Shown here one piece after another: positions 1 through 8,904 of a stretch of 64,000 bases of DNA; position 1 is the first letter of the stretch; each line of letters starts with the position of its first letter. The notes below the pieces were generated by a model, which did no database searches, was not told the origin of the DNA, and worked only from the letters and a program-made list of their open reading frames with translations. Origin of the DNA: JAFAMB01 sp963775805 (lineage in GTDB: Bacteria; Verrucomicrobiota; Verrucomicrobiia; Chthoniobacterales; JAFAMB01); the NCBI GenBank assembly GCA_963775805.1, contig CAVZKG010000001.1:992001-1056000 (forward strand). Direction: 5' to 3'. The translations under genes were made by a program, and so were the position numbers.

Positions 1-1022
1 CCAGTTCTTCCTTCAATGATATCGTCCTTGAGCGAGCCAACATCGGAAGCAATCACCGGCAAACCAAAATTGTAACCGAGGAAAAGGACGCCGCTCTGAA
101 ATATGTGAACGTACGGCAGCACCAGCACGTCAGCGGCTTTGAAGTAGATCTCGGTATCGGCATCTGGTACATACTCAATTCGCTGGACCACGCAGGAGCG
201 AAGGTCCGGCGATTCAAGTCTCTGCTGGATCGATTCCCAATAGGATTCACGATTTTTGGGTTTTCCAGCAATGATCAATCGGTAATCAACATCCCGGGGA
301 GCCAGCAACGCCATTGCCTCGACAAGGTATTCCAATCCCTTGTAGGGCGCGATGTTACCAAAGAAGAGGATGGTCTTGTGCTTTCCGCTCAAGCCCAAAT
401 GTTCCCTGGCCTGCAATGGTGCCAAAGTAGTGTTGGGAACCGTGCTGTTAATACCAAATGGGATGACGGTAATCTTGGCAAGATCGATACCGAAAGAGGC
501 GCAAAGTGCTTTCCTCATCTGTTCGGTATGAACGAAGATCTGGTCTGCCAACAAATATTGAATCTTTAAGGTGATTCTGTTGAGAAAGCTGTCGTTGCCG
601 TCTCGCTGGCCCGCATTCACATTGTGGACCGTCAGAATAATCCGTTTGCCCAGCGCCCGATAGTAAAGCATTAACAGCGTGCGATCCAGGACAGCAAATT
701 TGTTGTTCCAAAGGATGTGAAAGAGTTTCGGCTTGGCCGTGGCTGCGTAAAAAATCAATCGCCAATAGTAAAGCAGCACACGCAAAACCTTTCGGGCCGG
801 AGAAACGCTCGATCGCATTTCCTTGCGCAGATTGAAAAAGTGCACCAACCCGCTGCGATGCAATTCGGGATCGTCTAGCTCGTCGCTCGCGATGAAATCG
901 AATGACACATTTTGGGCAACAAGCGCGGCGGCGAGTCCGAGGGCATAAGGCCTATCACCGCCTCCGGTCAGGACTGCAACCTGTGGGGAACTACTTGAAA
1001 GAGATGTGGTTTCGCCGGACAT
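1..1022 (-). CDS. Glycosyltransferase family 4 (GT-B), 3' end beyond the window
   Basis: An open frame runs from an ATG at 1022 to the left edge without a stop, giving about 340 residues of a retaining GT-B glycosyltransferase; the C-terminus lies outside. The N-terminal Rossmann half starts with a glycine-rich loop (VAVLTGGGDRPYALG). The C-terminal half shows the GT4 signatures FFGNIAPYKGLEYLVEAM and, further on, KAADVLVLPY followed by GLPVIASDVGSLKD, the nucleotide-sugar and phosphate-binding region. It would add a sugar to a lipid-linked repeat unit at the cytoplasmic membrane. It follows the GT9 gene by 85 bases on the same strand and belongs to the EPS train. The acceptor and donor cannot be read from sequence. 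Confidence 0.85.
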   Translation of the reverse strand, partial: MSGETTSLSSSSPQVAVLTGGGDRPYALGLAAALVAQNVSFDFIASDELDDPELHRSGLVHFFNLRKEMRSSVSPARKVLRVLLYYWRLIFYAATAKPKLFHILWNNKFAVLDRTLLMLYYRALGKRIILTVHNVNAGQRDGNDSFLNRITLKIQYLLADQIFVHTEQMRKALCASFGIDLAKITVIPFGINSTVPNTTLAPLQAREHLGLSGKHKTILFFGNIAPYKGLEYLVEAMALLAPRDVDYRLIIAGKPKNRESYWESIQQRLESPDLRSCVVQRIEYVPDADTEIYFKAADVLVLPYVHIFQSGVLFLGYNFGLPVIASDVGSLKDDIIEGRT

Positions 1023-1107
1023 GCTGCTGCGCTGTCGATTCCGCGCCCCAAACTCCCCTCCTCCCGGTGTTTCAGGGAGAAGTGTCGAGACATTTTTCGT
1101 CCGTTCT

Positions 1108-2022
1108 TCAACCAATCGCATCGGGCGTCAGGACGGAACGGGAAACGCTCAACTGTTCGAGCGTTGCATCATAGACTTGCTCCAAAGCAATGGCGGTAGT
1201 CGCCTCAGGTTTAAATCCGCGCTGGTAGAAGAATTCGCCAAGCAAAGGCGAAACGATCTTTGTTTGTAGGCCGTAGTCGTATATCTCCCAAGGGCTCGTG
1301 CAAGTAAATAGCGAGACGCAACGTGTATTCGTTCCAAGGGCAAAATGCATTGGAAGACTATCTCCGCCCACGAGACAGCGATGATTGCGAACGTCGCAAA
1401 GATGCTCCAGAAGGGAGGGTCGTTTGGGCAAAACATTAACCGTTAATCCTGTGGCTTCCAATTCCCTTTTTAGTTCATCATAGAATGCCCAATTCTTCAT
1501 CGGCCACACCGCACCAGCAACCGGAGCAATTGCAACATCCCCGGACAAATCGGTATATGTCGGTTCCGGCAGCAAATACTTTTCGCCCGCGAATCGGAAA
1601 CCGAGCCCCTCAAAAATCAGGTCCTGGTAAGTCCGTCGATTTTGAAACTTGAGCTCGTCCGCCTTACTCTTTCCGTAGACGCTGCTGAGGCTCATATCGA
1701 ACCAGTGACGGGAATCTTCTGTATAGCTGAGCTTGCCGTTCCCATTGAGATAGGCACCAAAAAGTTGCTTGTAACTCAGGTTATTCGCGAACACAGCCAA
1801 CTCGGTGTCATCTTCGAGATTAATGATGAGATCGTACTCCGCCTCTTTGACCGAATCGCGATCTTCCCAGCAAACCGATCGGAGGTTAGCCGGCAATCCC
1901 TCCAGTAACACAATGTTGTTACGTGCGGTTACCCAGGTGATTTCGCCTTCCAGACATCGTAGCAAAGGGGTCGTCCGAACCACGTCTCCAGTTGCGTTCA
2001 ATTTTAGGATCAGGATTTTCAT
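1108..2022 (-). CDS. Glycosyltransferase family 9 (heptosyltransferase-like)
   Basis: The product has 304 residues, a little short for GT9 enzymes. It opens with MKILILKLNATGDVVRTTPLL, a variant of the GT9 N-terminal motif (K-x-G-x-x-x-x-T-x-P). The second half contains VAIAPVAGAVWPMKNW, equivalent to the family's nucleotide-sugar loop, and VGGDSLPMHFALGTNT, equivalent to the conserved (S/T)D(S/T)GxxHxA block. Classical members transfer heptose to lipopolysaccharide core, but divergent ones occur in EPS clusters and the sugar used here is unknown. The ATG at 2022 gives a family-like N-terminus. The gene lies between an asparagine-synthase homologue and a GT4 gene, all co-directional. Confidence 0.82.
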   Translation of the reverse strand: MKILILKLNATGDVVRTTPLLRCLEGEITWVTARNNIVLLEGLPANLRSVCWEDRDSVKEAEYDLIINLEDDTELAVFANNLSYKQLFGAYLNGNGKLSYTEDSRHWFDMSLSSVYGKSKADELKFQNRRTYQDLIFEGLGFRFAGEKYLLPEPTYTDLSGDVAIAPVAGAVWPMKNWAFYDELKRELEATGLTVNVLPKRPSLLEHLCDVRNHRCLVGGDSLPMHFALGTNTRCVSLFTCTSPWEIYDYGLQTKIVSPLLGEFFYQRGFKPEATTAIALEQVYDATLEQLSVSRSVLTPDAIG

Positions 2023-2063
2023 CGTTTCATTATGCTGTAACGGCCTTCAATGGATGTACTTTA

Positions 2064-3890
2064 TTAGTTTTGCTCTATTAGCTGCCTTTGCATGAGTTCG
2101 ATGGTCAGCAGCTTATGAAGTTCAACCGTGTAGTTACGATAGCCACCAACGTGACCGCGAACCAGCGCTTCAACGCCGCCCTTGTTCAAATAGGGCCGGC
2201 CTAGCGTGCAAGGATCCAGGAGAACTTCCTGAAGATAACGGCTGAGTTCGTCCCGATAGTACACCCGGAAATGGTGAAATTTTTGGCGCCCTAGAAATAG
2301 ATTTTCCAAGCGAAGCGGCGCAAGAGTATGGTCAGCACGAGCCAGCCACTGAGGCATGCCCATATCGTACGCATACTCAGCCTTGAATGCGAACTCCTGG
2401 AGCAAATGTCGGGCTTTCCCAATGCCTGGAATCGACCGCATTTGAAGCCCGCGATCAGTTCCAATTCGGCTCATCTCCAAATTACCCGCAGCGATCAGCC
2501 GCAGCGCAGGTTCATTCGATTGTGAAAGACCAGAGGGAGCTTGGTAGGATAAACGAACCAACTCGTTGTCGCAAAACGGCAATCGCATCGTGATCTGAGA
2601 GCGTTCCAAAACAAACTTGGAGTTCATGTACCAGGGCGCCTGTTTAAAGGCTGTGAACGAGAGTCTGTGACAGTCCACTTCTTCAGCGTAGGTTGCGGCC
2701 GCCTCTGTCATCGAACGTTCCATATCCGCACTGAACACCCCTTCGGTAAGACCAGCCGGTTTAAACATTACAAGCCTGCGCAGCAACTCCCCTCCGTTTG
2801 TTCCTGTGACCCGAATCGGCGCAATTTCCCGAGCAATGCGTTGAACGAAAAGATCGATTGAACCGGACGCGTCAAGATTGCCTTCTCCAATGTAAGCAAC
2901 CTTTTCGACGAGCGCAGGGAACTGGGATAGAAATAGTTTATCAATCGGGATCGTGCTGTACGGTTGATTGGCAATTTTCGCCAACTGCCGCGCGAGTTTC
3001 ACGTCGGTGCAATCGCGATATCTCCCGCTGAAAGTGTAGCAAGGCAACTGACCAGAGGGGCGCGGCGACCATGCCAGAATCATCCGACTGTCGACTCCAC
3101 CAGTCAGGGACAATCCGATGCGCTCGTCCTCGGGCAAATAACGCGGAAGGATTCGCTTCCAGGTCTCTTCTAACTGCTTGTAATAATCGTCGCTGCTAAG
3201 CGCTGGCATTCCTTCCCACGAATGCGGCTCGAAATACGCACTTCTTTCCGCTGACTTTGACTTCGAAAACGACCAGACCGACCCTCCTGGAAGAATAGAG
3301 ACGCCCGCAAACAGCGTTCGATTCTGCAAGACGGACCCGCAGGAATAAACCTCACCGAGACTTTTAAAGTCGAGCGAACGGAGATGGGGTAAAACCTTCA
3401 GAAGCGCCTTTGCTTCGGAAGAGAAGTAGAATTTTCCATCGTGTTCATGATAGCAAATCCGCCCCATGCCATACCGGTCGTTGAACAAAAACGCCTGCTG
3501 CTGGCTCAAGTCGATCACCACCCCGCTAAACCAGCCATTTAATGCATCCAAAAACCTTAATCCCTGTTTTTGATACAATTGAATAAGCCAGCCGGCGGTC
3601 TTCGTGCCAAAATCCCGGCGTGCGGTCGGAGGCTCACCTATCGCTAAATTGTCCCCATAAATTTCCCCTGAGAATATTAGACAGACGGTTTTATCGTCGC
3701 TCCATACCGGCATGCCAGCTGAGAAAGAGCCCACTTGGGAAATCCATCCGATCGCCAATCCGAGCTGCTCATTGATAAATGTTCCGGAGTCGTAAAAACT
3801 CTCATGAAGCATGCATCGAACCATCGAATCCAGTTCTGTGCGAACTTCCGGTGCCGATTCCTTGCTTATAATACCGACGATACCAGGCAT
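2064..3890 (-). CDS. Asparagine-synthase-like protein lacking the glutaminase cysteine
   Basis: The product has 608 residues and the two-domain layout of AsnB-type amidotransferases: an N-terminal Ntn-hydrolase glutaminase-like half (about 1-210) and a C-terminal ATP-pyrophosphatase synthetase half (about 230-600) with the PP-loop LSLTGGVDSRM near residue 260. The N-terminus is MPGIVGI, where active enzymes have MCGI: the Cys2 nucleophile released by methionine removal is replaced by proline. The protein therefore probably cannot use glutamine in the normal way; it may use ammonia, adenylate a carboxylate for another nucleophile, or have lost activity. It sits in the EPS train upstream of GT9. 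A second, Cys2-containing homologue is encoded at 8905-10809. Confidence 0.85.
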   Translation of the reverse strand: MPGIVGIISKESAPEVRTELDSMVRCMLHESFYDSGTFINEQLGLAIGWISQVGSFSAGMPVWSDDKTVCLIFSGEIYGDNLAIGEPPTARRDFGTKTAGWLIQLYQKQGLRFLDALNGWFSGVVIDLSQQQAFLFNDRYGMGRICYHEHDGKFYFSSEAKALLKVLPHLRSLDFKSLGEVYSCGSVLQNRTLFAGVSILPGGSVWSFSKSKSAERSAYFEPHSWEGMPALSSDDYYKQLEETWKRILPRYLPEDERIGLSLTGGVDSRMILAWSPRPSGQLPCYTFSGRYRDCTDVKLARQLAKIANQPYSTIPIDKLFLSQFPALVEKVAYIGEGNLDASGSIDLFVQRIAREIAPIRVTGTNGGELLRRLVMFKPAGLTEGVFSADMERSMTEAAATYAEEVDCHRLSFTAFKQAPWYMNSKFVLERSQITMRLPFCDNELVRLSYQAPSGLSQSNEPALRLIAAGNLEMSRIGTDRGLQMRSIPGIGKARHLLQEFAFKAEYAYDMGMPQWLARADHTLAPLRLENLFLGRQKFHHFRVYYRDELSRYLQEVLLDPCTLGRPYLNKGGVEALVRGHVGGYRNYTVELHKLLTIELMQRQLIEQN

Positions 3891-3998
3891 ATGATTCGGT
3901 GACGATTCGCGTCGCTCCCCGCGATCCAGGTCGTGAGAAAGCCAGTCTGAGAGAAGAGATGCGTCACGCAGGGGCTCTGCGTATTCCAGTACGAAGCC

Positions 3999-4073
3999 TG
4001 GAGCCGGCGGGAGGATTCGAACACTCCGTCTGCTGATTACAATTCAGCTGCTCTGCCATTGAGCTACACCAGC
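3999..4073 (-). tRNA. tRNA-Thr (anticodon UGU)
   Basis: A cloverleaf can be folded by eye: a 7-bp acceptor stem with two G-U pairs, D arm GCTC/GAGC, anticodon stem GCTGA/TCAGC with loop ATTGTAA (anticodon UGU, reading ACA), T loop TTCGAAT and an encoded 3' CCA. The T stem is poor (GAGTG against CCTCC, two mismatches) unless a U is bulged, so the tRNA may be weak or decaying. It lies in the EPS locus in the direction of the surrounding genes. Confidence 0.85.
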
Positions 4074-4135
4074 TTTGAAGGCGCAATTTAAATAAACTTG
4101 ATTCTGCGTTGCCAGTCTTTTCGACCCAGTCCGCG

Positions 4136-5125
4136 TTATTGGGCGGAGCTCACAGCTTGTGGCAAATTCTCCTTAGTAGAAAGCCTGCGCTGATTGATTT
4201 GCAATCGCAATCGCCTCAACATGTCGGCCGCAGGCGCCGGAATCAACTCCTTCACTCCCTTGTGAAGGCCAGACTGTATCGCAAATTTTCCTTTCAGTGT
4301 CATTGGCAAAAAATATCGAGGATATTTTACCTCCTCAAATCCATTGCGGCGCTTGAATTCTGTCAAAGGGCTGTCCTCGTTCCCCTCGTAAATATATTTT
4401 CCGTAGAACAGAGACGAAATTCCCCTTTTTTCACAGACCTCGACGGCTTTTGCAAGCATTGCGTTGATAGGCCTTTTGTCCTGGTGCTCATTCATCGAAA
4501 GGATGTGGATGAGCGTGGCGGTCCGGTCGACGTAAACAAGCTTGATAAAACCAATCAGTTCATCGTTAAAATAGGCGCCAAGAAAATCGCTCCGCTCGAG
4601 ATAAGTCCCGCTTTCGCGCTTAATCGTGTCAAAATCTTTTCCGAAATGCCAGAACCGCCTCCCCTGGCGAACAGGGCTCTCGTTGTAGATCTTCTGAATC
4701 CCTTTTACGAATTCGTCATTGAACAACGCGCTTTTCACGATGACGCCACGTTTCGCTGCTCGACGCACATTCTTTCTGGATTCCTGGGGCAGTCGTTTTT
4801 CCCACCAATCCTCATAACTCGTGGTCGGCGCGACTGCCCAGTTGTCCCACTCCAAATGGTAAGGGTACTTCGGCGTGGTATCGGGTAATTTTTGGGCAAA
4901 GGTCAGAAAATCTGCTCGCAGAGAGCTCTTTCTCAGCCCTTCAACGAACATAGAAGGATCTTCAACAATTTCTCCCTCGACCAGGTCTTCGTCCTTTACC
5001 GCCGCCCGCCGTAACCAGCCACCCGTCACAACAACGGTCCGCCCGCATATTTCGGCCGAAGGCACAAAACGCGTCTTGCCGGCAACCCTGATTTCCGCCT
5101 TTTCGATCTTCGTTGTTGTACTCAT
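4136..5125 (-). CDS. GNAT/FemAB-like acyltransferase of the EPS locus
   Basis: The product has 329 residues. The central part (about 115-265) has the features of the FemAB/BioF2-like branch of the GNAT fold: an early arginine-rich segment (SRKNVRRAAKRGV) like the R-K-x-x-R-x-A patch of these proteins, then a segment with YLERSDFLGAYFNDELIGF and a later KRRNGFEEVKYPRYFLP strand. Such proteins transfer acyl or aminoacyl groups from CoA or tRNA to sugars or peptides and are common in EPS clusters. The fold is a reasonable assignment; the substrate is not visible. The gene lies between the tRNA-Thr and a Gfo/Idh/MocA gene, all minus strand. Confidence 0.65.
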   Translation of the reverse strand: MSTTTKIEKAEIRVAGKTRFVPSAEICGRTVVVTGGWLRRAAVKDEDLVEGEIVEDPSMFVEGLRKSSLRADFLTFAQKLPDTTPKYPYHLEWDNWAVAPTTSYEDWWEKRLPQESRKNVRRAAKRGVIVKSALFNDEFVKGIQKIYNESPVRQGRRFWHFGKDFDTIKRESGTYLERSDFLGAYFNDELIGFIKLVYVDRTATLIHILSMNEHQDKRPINAMLAKAVEVCEKRGISSLFYGKYIYEGNEDSPLTEFKRRNGFEEVKYPRYFLPMTLKGKFAIQSGLHKGVKELIPAPAADMLRRLRLQINQRRLSTKENLPQAVSSAQ

Positions 5126-5227
5126 AAGCCGTCCGTGATCCGAAGTTCAACCCGCATGCGATCTACATCGACCTTTTTGACACGAGTTTAGTGGAAGTTC
5201 GCGGACCACTCACGATCTGAACCAATT

Positions 5228-6346
5228 TCATCTCGCGGATAATTCGGTCTGCCTGGTACCCGAGACTCGATCGGCTCCATAAACCTGGTTAAATATCTCG
5301 TCCATGATCCGGGCAGTCAGCAAGATCTGCCTGTACGGAATGGGTGGAGGAGTCTTTGATTGGATCGATTCATAAAATCGGCGAACTAATTCCGTCATCC
5401 CGGAATCTTGATAGAGCTTTCTCCCAGCGAAATCGGCAATATTGCGCTTGGCGTTTCGCAAATGTTCGCCCGCAATTCGAAACGGTGGGAGAAAAAAAGT
5501 CAGGTAGCTTTTGTTGTTGCTCTTCTTATTTCGAATGACACTTCCGCTCGTTTGATCCACCAAAACCGAATTGAGAGGACCGCAGACACGGAACTGGCTC
5601 AAACCGGGCTTGATCTGTGTCGAAAAGCAGAAAAAAGCAGTCATGCCGTTTCGATCCCTGATCAGGACGCGCAATTCATCCAAAACTTCTTCACCATGGA
5701 GCGATCGAAGCTGCGAGCTTTGATGCGCCCGTGCAACGATGTCAGAAATCTCGTCATCAAGGAACTCAGCGAGCCTGGCGATTCCGTGACTGATCACATT
5801 GTGCAACAATTGCCCCGGCAGTTGCCGTACCCAATGTTGGCGGCTTCCTAAAATGGGACCGACATAATTAGTATCATCCAGCGAATAGCCGTAATGGCTT
5901 TCGAGATGTACTGGTTTTCCGCCAAGGAAACCTTGCTCTACCAAGCGCCTCATTTCGAGCATCTCGAGAGTGAACTGATAATTATGGCCTGCGGTTATCT
6001 TGAGATGTCGATCTTCTGCCAATCGAACCAGCGAATCAGCTTCCTCCGCGGTCACCGTAAACGGCTTTTCCAAATAAACATTCGCACCCGAATTGAGGCA
6101 CATTTGTGCCAGAGAGTAGTGCCCTTGAGGAGGCGTCGTAATGTGAACAACATCAGGTGAAATCTCCTCCAGCATCCGTGCCAGATCCGAAAAACTCTTC
6201 GAGATGCGAAAGCGCTCGGCAAGCTGCTTTGCCATTAATAATTCTCGATCGCAAACTGCGACGATTTCGCAACCTGAAATTCGATGGATGGCTTGAACGT
6301 GCTGATCGGCAATTTTGCCGCAACCCACGATGGCTATACGAAGCAT
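5228..6346 (-). CDS. Gfo/Idh/MocA-family NAD(P)-dependent sugar oxidoreductase
   Basis: The product has 372 residues. An N-terminal Rossmann fold (LRIAIVGCGKIADQHVQAI) binds the dinucleotide, and VYLEKPFTVT around residue 95 supplies the conserved E-K-P lysine of the family. The C-terminal alpha/beta domain carries a histidine-rich segment (LHNVISHGIARLAEF) at the position of the usual D-x-x-x-H catalytic motif. Members oxidise or reduce a ring hydroxyl of a nucleotide sugar or free sugar. It is separated from the upstream epimerase gene by three bases, so the two are probably translated as a pair that modifies one EPS sugar. Substrate unknown. Confidence 0.85.
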   Translation of the reverse strand: MLRIAIVGCGKIADQHVQAIHRISGCEIVAVCDRELLMAKQLAERFRISKSFSDLARMLEEISPDVVHITTPPQGHYSLAQMCLNSGANVYLEKPFTVTAEEADSLVRLAEDRHLKITAGHNYQFTLEMLEMRRLVEQGFLGGKPVHLESHYGYSLDDTNYVGPILGSRQHWVRQLPGQLLHNVISHGIARLAEFLDDEISDIVARAHQSSQLRSLHGEEVLDELRVLIRDRNGMTAFFCFSTQIKPGLSQFRVCGPLNSVLVDQTSGSVIRNKKSNNKSYLTFFLPPFRIAGEHLRNAKRNIADFAGRKLYQDSGMTELVRRFYESIQSKTPPPIPYRQILLTARIMDEIFNQVYGADRVSGTRQTELSAR

Positions 6347-6349
6347 GGA

Positions 6350-7423
6350 TTAGGAGTTCCCTGATTCAAATTGCGAAAGAAATGCGGTCATCGCCTGTTT
6401 CAAACCAACCTTTGGTTTCCAGCCCAAACGCTCTCGAATCTTCTGGTTAGAATAGCGATTCCCTTTCCAGTCCGCTGCACAGCGACGCCGGTTGAAGGCC
6501 GGTGGCAGCTGACCTTTTGAGTAATTGGAGTATTTTTCCCAGAGGTGACTGAATCCGTACGCGACTTGGTACGGGATCCTAACAGAATAGAACCTTTTTA
6601 CGCGCCTCTTGTATTCCGTGAGAAATTGCAGACTGGTAAGCAGCTCATCGTCGACGACATTAAAGATCTCTGCGTCGACACCCTGTTTCAAACCAGCGAG
6701 CACGATCGCCTCGGCGCAATTGTCAACGTAGGTGAGCGGCAAAATATTTGACCCGCCCACTTGGACGAACAATCCGAAGGCGCCGTTTCCTACTCGCCCG
6801 CTGAGATCCCTCTTTCCAGGTCCGAAGACGACCCCAGGTCGAAGGATGACGTAGGGTAAATTAAATCTCTCGCCGTATTCTTTGACTAGTTCCTCCTGTT
6901 TGAGCTTACCGAAACCGTACGCGTCATACCTCTCCTGTGGAGAGTCCTCCAACGGGCAACTTTCATCGAGCAGCGCACCCGGTTTCAGTTTCATATTGGA
7001 GTAAACGGCGAAGGAGCTAACATTGACAAACCGCTTCGGTTGACCCAACTCAAGAAAGGCGTCCATCAAATTCCGCGTAGCGAGAGCTGAATTCATGTAA
7101 GCGCCGGCAAATGATTTATCGAAACCGGCTGCCAAATGATAAATAACCGAAACACCGAGCGCAGCTTTCCGGCAATCATCCCGTGAAAGAAGATCCCCTG
7201 AAATCAGCTCCACACTTTTGCCCGCTGCAAACCGGTCGAGTACCTCCTGCAGTCGACCTGTCTTGCTTGATGGACGCACAAAACACCGGATATTCGTAAA
7301 GCCGTATTCGAGAAGCGATTCGATTACTTTGGCACCCACAAAACCGTTGGAACCGGTCACCAGAATGCTATCATTAGGTGACACAAGATAATCTGTGCTC
7401 GTAGTCGGAATTTGAACACTCAT
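6350..7423 (-). CDS. NAD-dependent epimerase/dehydratase (extended SDR)
   Basis: The product has 357 residues and is an extended short-chain dehydrogenase. It has the nucleotide-binding loop VTGSNGFVGAKV, an aspartate after the second strand (ISGDLLSRDD), the catalytic serine region NVSSFAVYSN, and a tyrosine-lysine pair in YDAYGFGKLKQEEL. The C-terminus ends with the usual RERLGWKPKVGLKQAM segment. Members epimerise, dehydrate or reduce nucleotide sugars. It is immediately upstream (three bases) of the Gfo/Idh/MocA oxidoreductase and downstream of the putative polymerase gene, so a role in making or tailoring an EPS sugar precursor is likely. The exact reaction cannot be assigned. Confidence 0.85.
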   Translation of the reverse strand: MSVQIPTTSTDYLVSPNDSILVTGSNGFVGAKVIESLLEYGFTNIRCFVRPSSKTGRLQEVLDRFAAGKSVELISGDLLSRDDCRKAALGVSVIYHLAAGFDKSFAGAYMNSALATRNLMDAFLELGQPKRFVNVSSFAVYSNMKLKPGALLDESCPLEDSPQERYDAYGFGKLKQEELVKEYGERFNLPYVILRPGVVFGPGKRDLSGRVGNGAFGLFVQVGGSNILPLTYVDNCAEAIVLAGLKQGVDAEIFNVVDDELLTSLQFLTEYKRRVKRFYSVRIPYQVAYGFSHLWEKYSNYSKGQLPPAFNRRRCAADWKGNRYSNQKIRERLGWKPKVGLKQAMTAFLSQFESGNS

Positions 7424-7466
7424 CTATTACTAAGAACCCTGACTTTCTCCACAGGCAAGGGGTAGA

Positions 7467-8837
7467 CTAAATTCTGGCGGAAGCCAACGTTTTTCCGGTC
7501 CCGGCGGAAACAGGCTTTGGAAGCGATTTTCGGATGGACGGATAGTCGACGGCTATAAGGAAAAACATTGTCCAGACAAAGCTGACACTTGCAAACGCGG
7601 CTTCAGTGTAATTGTACAGGATGATTGCGAGAAGAAAGGCCAACCTCAGACGGCCAAACTCGAATCGGGTAACCAGTTCCCGTTGAACTTTCTGGAATGT
7701 TCCGACGAACTGTCCAATCAACAGTACAATTCCTATCCATCCTAGATTGAGATAGGTCTCGATATATCCATTGTGGGCCTGTATCGGATGAAAAGCGAAC
7801 TGCTTCCAAAGCGTCTCCAGCCGTTTCCCCAGCCAGAAGCTTTCAAAACCCATTCCGACTATAGGACTGTCCTGAAGCTTTAGGACTGCTTTCCAGACAT
7901 CCGTCCTGTCAGTCAGCGTCATATTGCGGCCCAGACCTTTCACAACGGTCGCGTATATCCCGAGAATCGGCTCCAAAGCGACAAACGCTATGACTGCGCC
8001 CACGAGATACAAGCCGACGTAGCGCTTGTCGACAAATCGCAAACCGACTAACCACATCACAACAATTCCCAAGACCATTGTGGACAGCGAGGTGGCACTC
8101 TGTGCTTCCGTCAAAAGCCACCAATTCATCGCAAAAAAGGCGACATTTAGAATGACCTCGTTGCGTCGCACTTTGCGATTCTTGATTTTGAGGGCTTGCA
8201 ACGTGTTCCAGAAAAAGAACATGCCGAAAATCAGACACAGACAACCGAGTTCGTTTTTGTTGGTAGCAACGCCCGAGTTGTAACCTTCCCCAGTCCATGA
8301 ATCGAATCCCCGACCCAATTCTGGAAAGTACTTAATAAAACAGATTGAAAGAGGAATCAGCACGAAAGCGACTCGTTTGAACAGCTTTTTTACAGCTTCC
8401 ACAGGTTCAGGATCTGTCAGCACGACAAGAACCATAATGGGATGCCCGAGGATTTTGATCCACCGCTTGAAAGCGATGAACGGGAAATCTGACCAGGCAA
8501 TTGAAATTAAGCAATAGATGACGAAAACCGTCAGCCAGCGATTGTTACGACAAAATGTCGCTAGATCCACGTTACGCTGCCGGAGGACATTGTAGCCGGC
8601 CACAATCAATGCAAAATACACCACGGCATCCAGCGGACTTCCATCTTCGGGCGAACCGATTTGCATCGCGCCGCTATTGATCCACTGCGAAACAGTTCTT
8701 GAACCGGTGATTAGAAGCCAGACCACCGGGATCCACAGAGCCTTACTGACCTTTGTCCGTTCACGGGCGTCTCGCCGGTACAGGAAGAATATGAACCCGT
8801 ACGTCAGCCACAGAGCAACAACTGGAGGAAGATGCAT
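7467..8837 (-). CDS. O-antigen ligase / Wzy-like polymerase, multi-spanning membrane protein
   Basis: The product has 456 residues with about ten to twelve hydrophobic segments spread along its length. A large loop before the last helices contains the segment MTLTDRTDVWKAVLK and then IVGMGFESFWLG and HPIQAHNGYIETYLNLGW. The G-x-G-x-x-x-F and AHNxYIExxxNLG motifs are typical of the Wzy_C/WaaL (O-antigen ligase) superfamily. Such proteins either polymerise undecaprenyl-linked repeat units in the periplasm or ligate glycans to an acceptor. In a cluster with a Wzz-like co-polymerase and a sugar-phosphate transferase, the polymerase role is the more likely one. Confidence 0.85.
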   Translation of the reverse strand: MHLPPVVALWLTYGFIFFLYRRDARERTKVSKALWIPVVWLLITGSRTVSQWINSGAMQIGSPEDGSPLDAVVYFALIVAGYNVLRQRNVDLATFCRNNRWLTVFVIYCLISIAWSDFPFIAFKRWIKILGHPIMVLVVLTDPEPVEAVKKLFKRVAFVLIPLSICFIKYFPELGRGFDSWTGEGYNSGVATNKNELGCLCLIFGMFFFWNTLQALKIKNRKVRRNEVILNVAFFAMNWWLLTEAQSATSLSTMVLGIVVMWLVGLRFVDKRYVGLYLVGAVIAFVALEPILGIYATVVKGLGRNMTLTDRTDVWKAVLKLQDSPIVGMGFESFWLGKRLETLWKQFAFHPIQAHNGYIETYLNLGWIGIVLLIGQFVGTFQKVQRELVTRFEFGRLRLAFLLAIILYNYTEAAFASVSFVWTMFFLIAVDYPSIRKSLPKPVSAGTGKTLASARI

Positions 8838-8904
8838 AGGGCTTGAAACTACCGATTATTCTGAAACTGGGACGCGTTGCACAGATGAACAACCTGCGGT
8901 GGCA

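Noticed and set aside
105..569. Open frame of 154 residues on the plus strand at the left edge
   Set aside because: It lies antisense to the clear GT4 gene whose minus-strand frame runs off the window; the translated residues look like no protein family.
4109..4888. Plus-strand frame of 259 residues
   Set aside because: Antisense to the GNAT-like gene, which has family motifs and fits the local operon direction.
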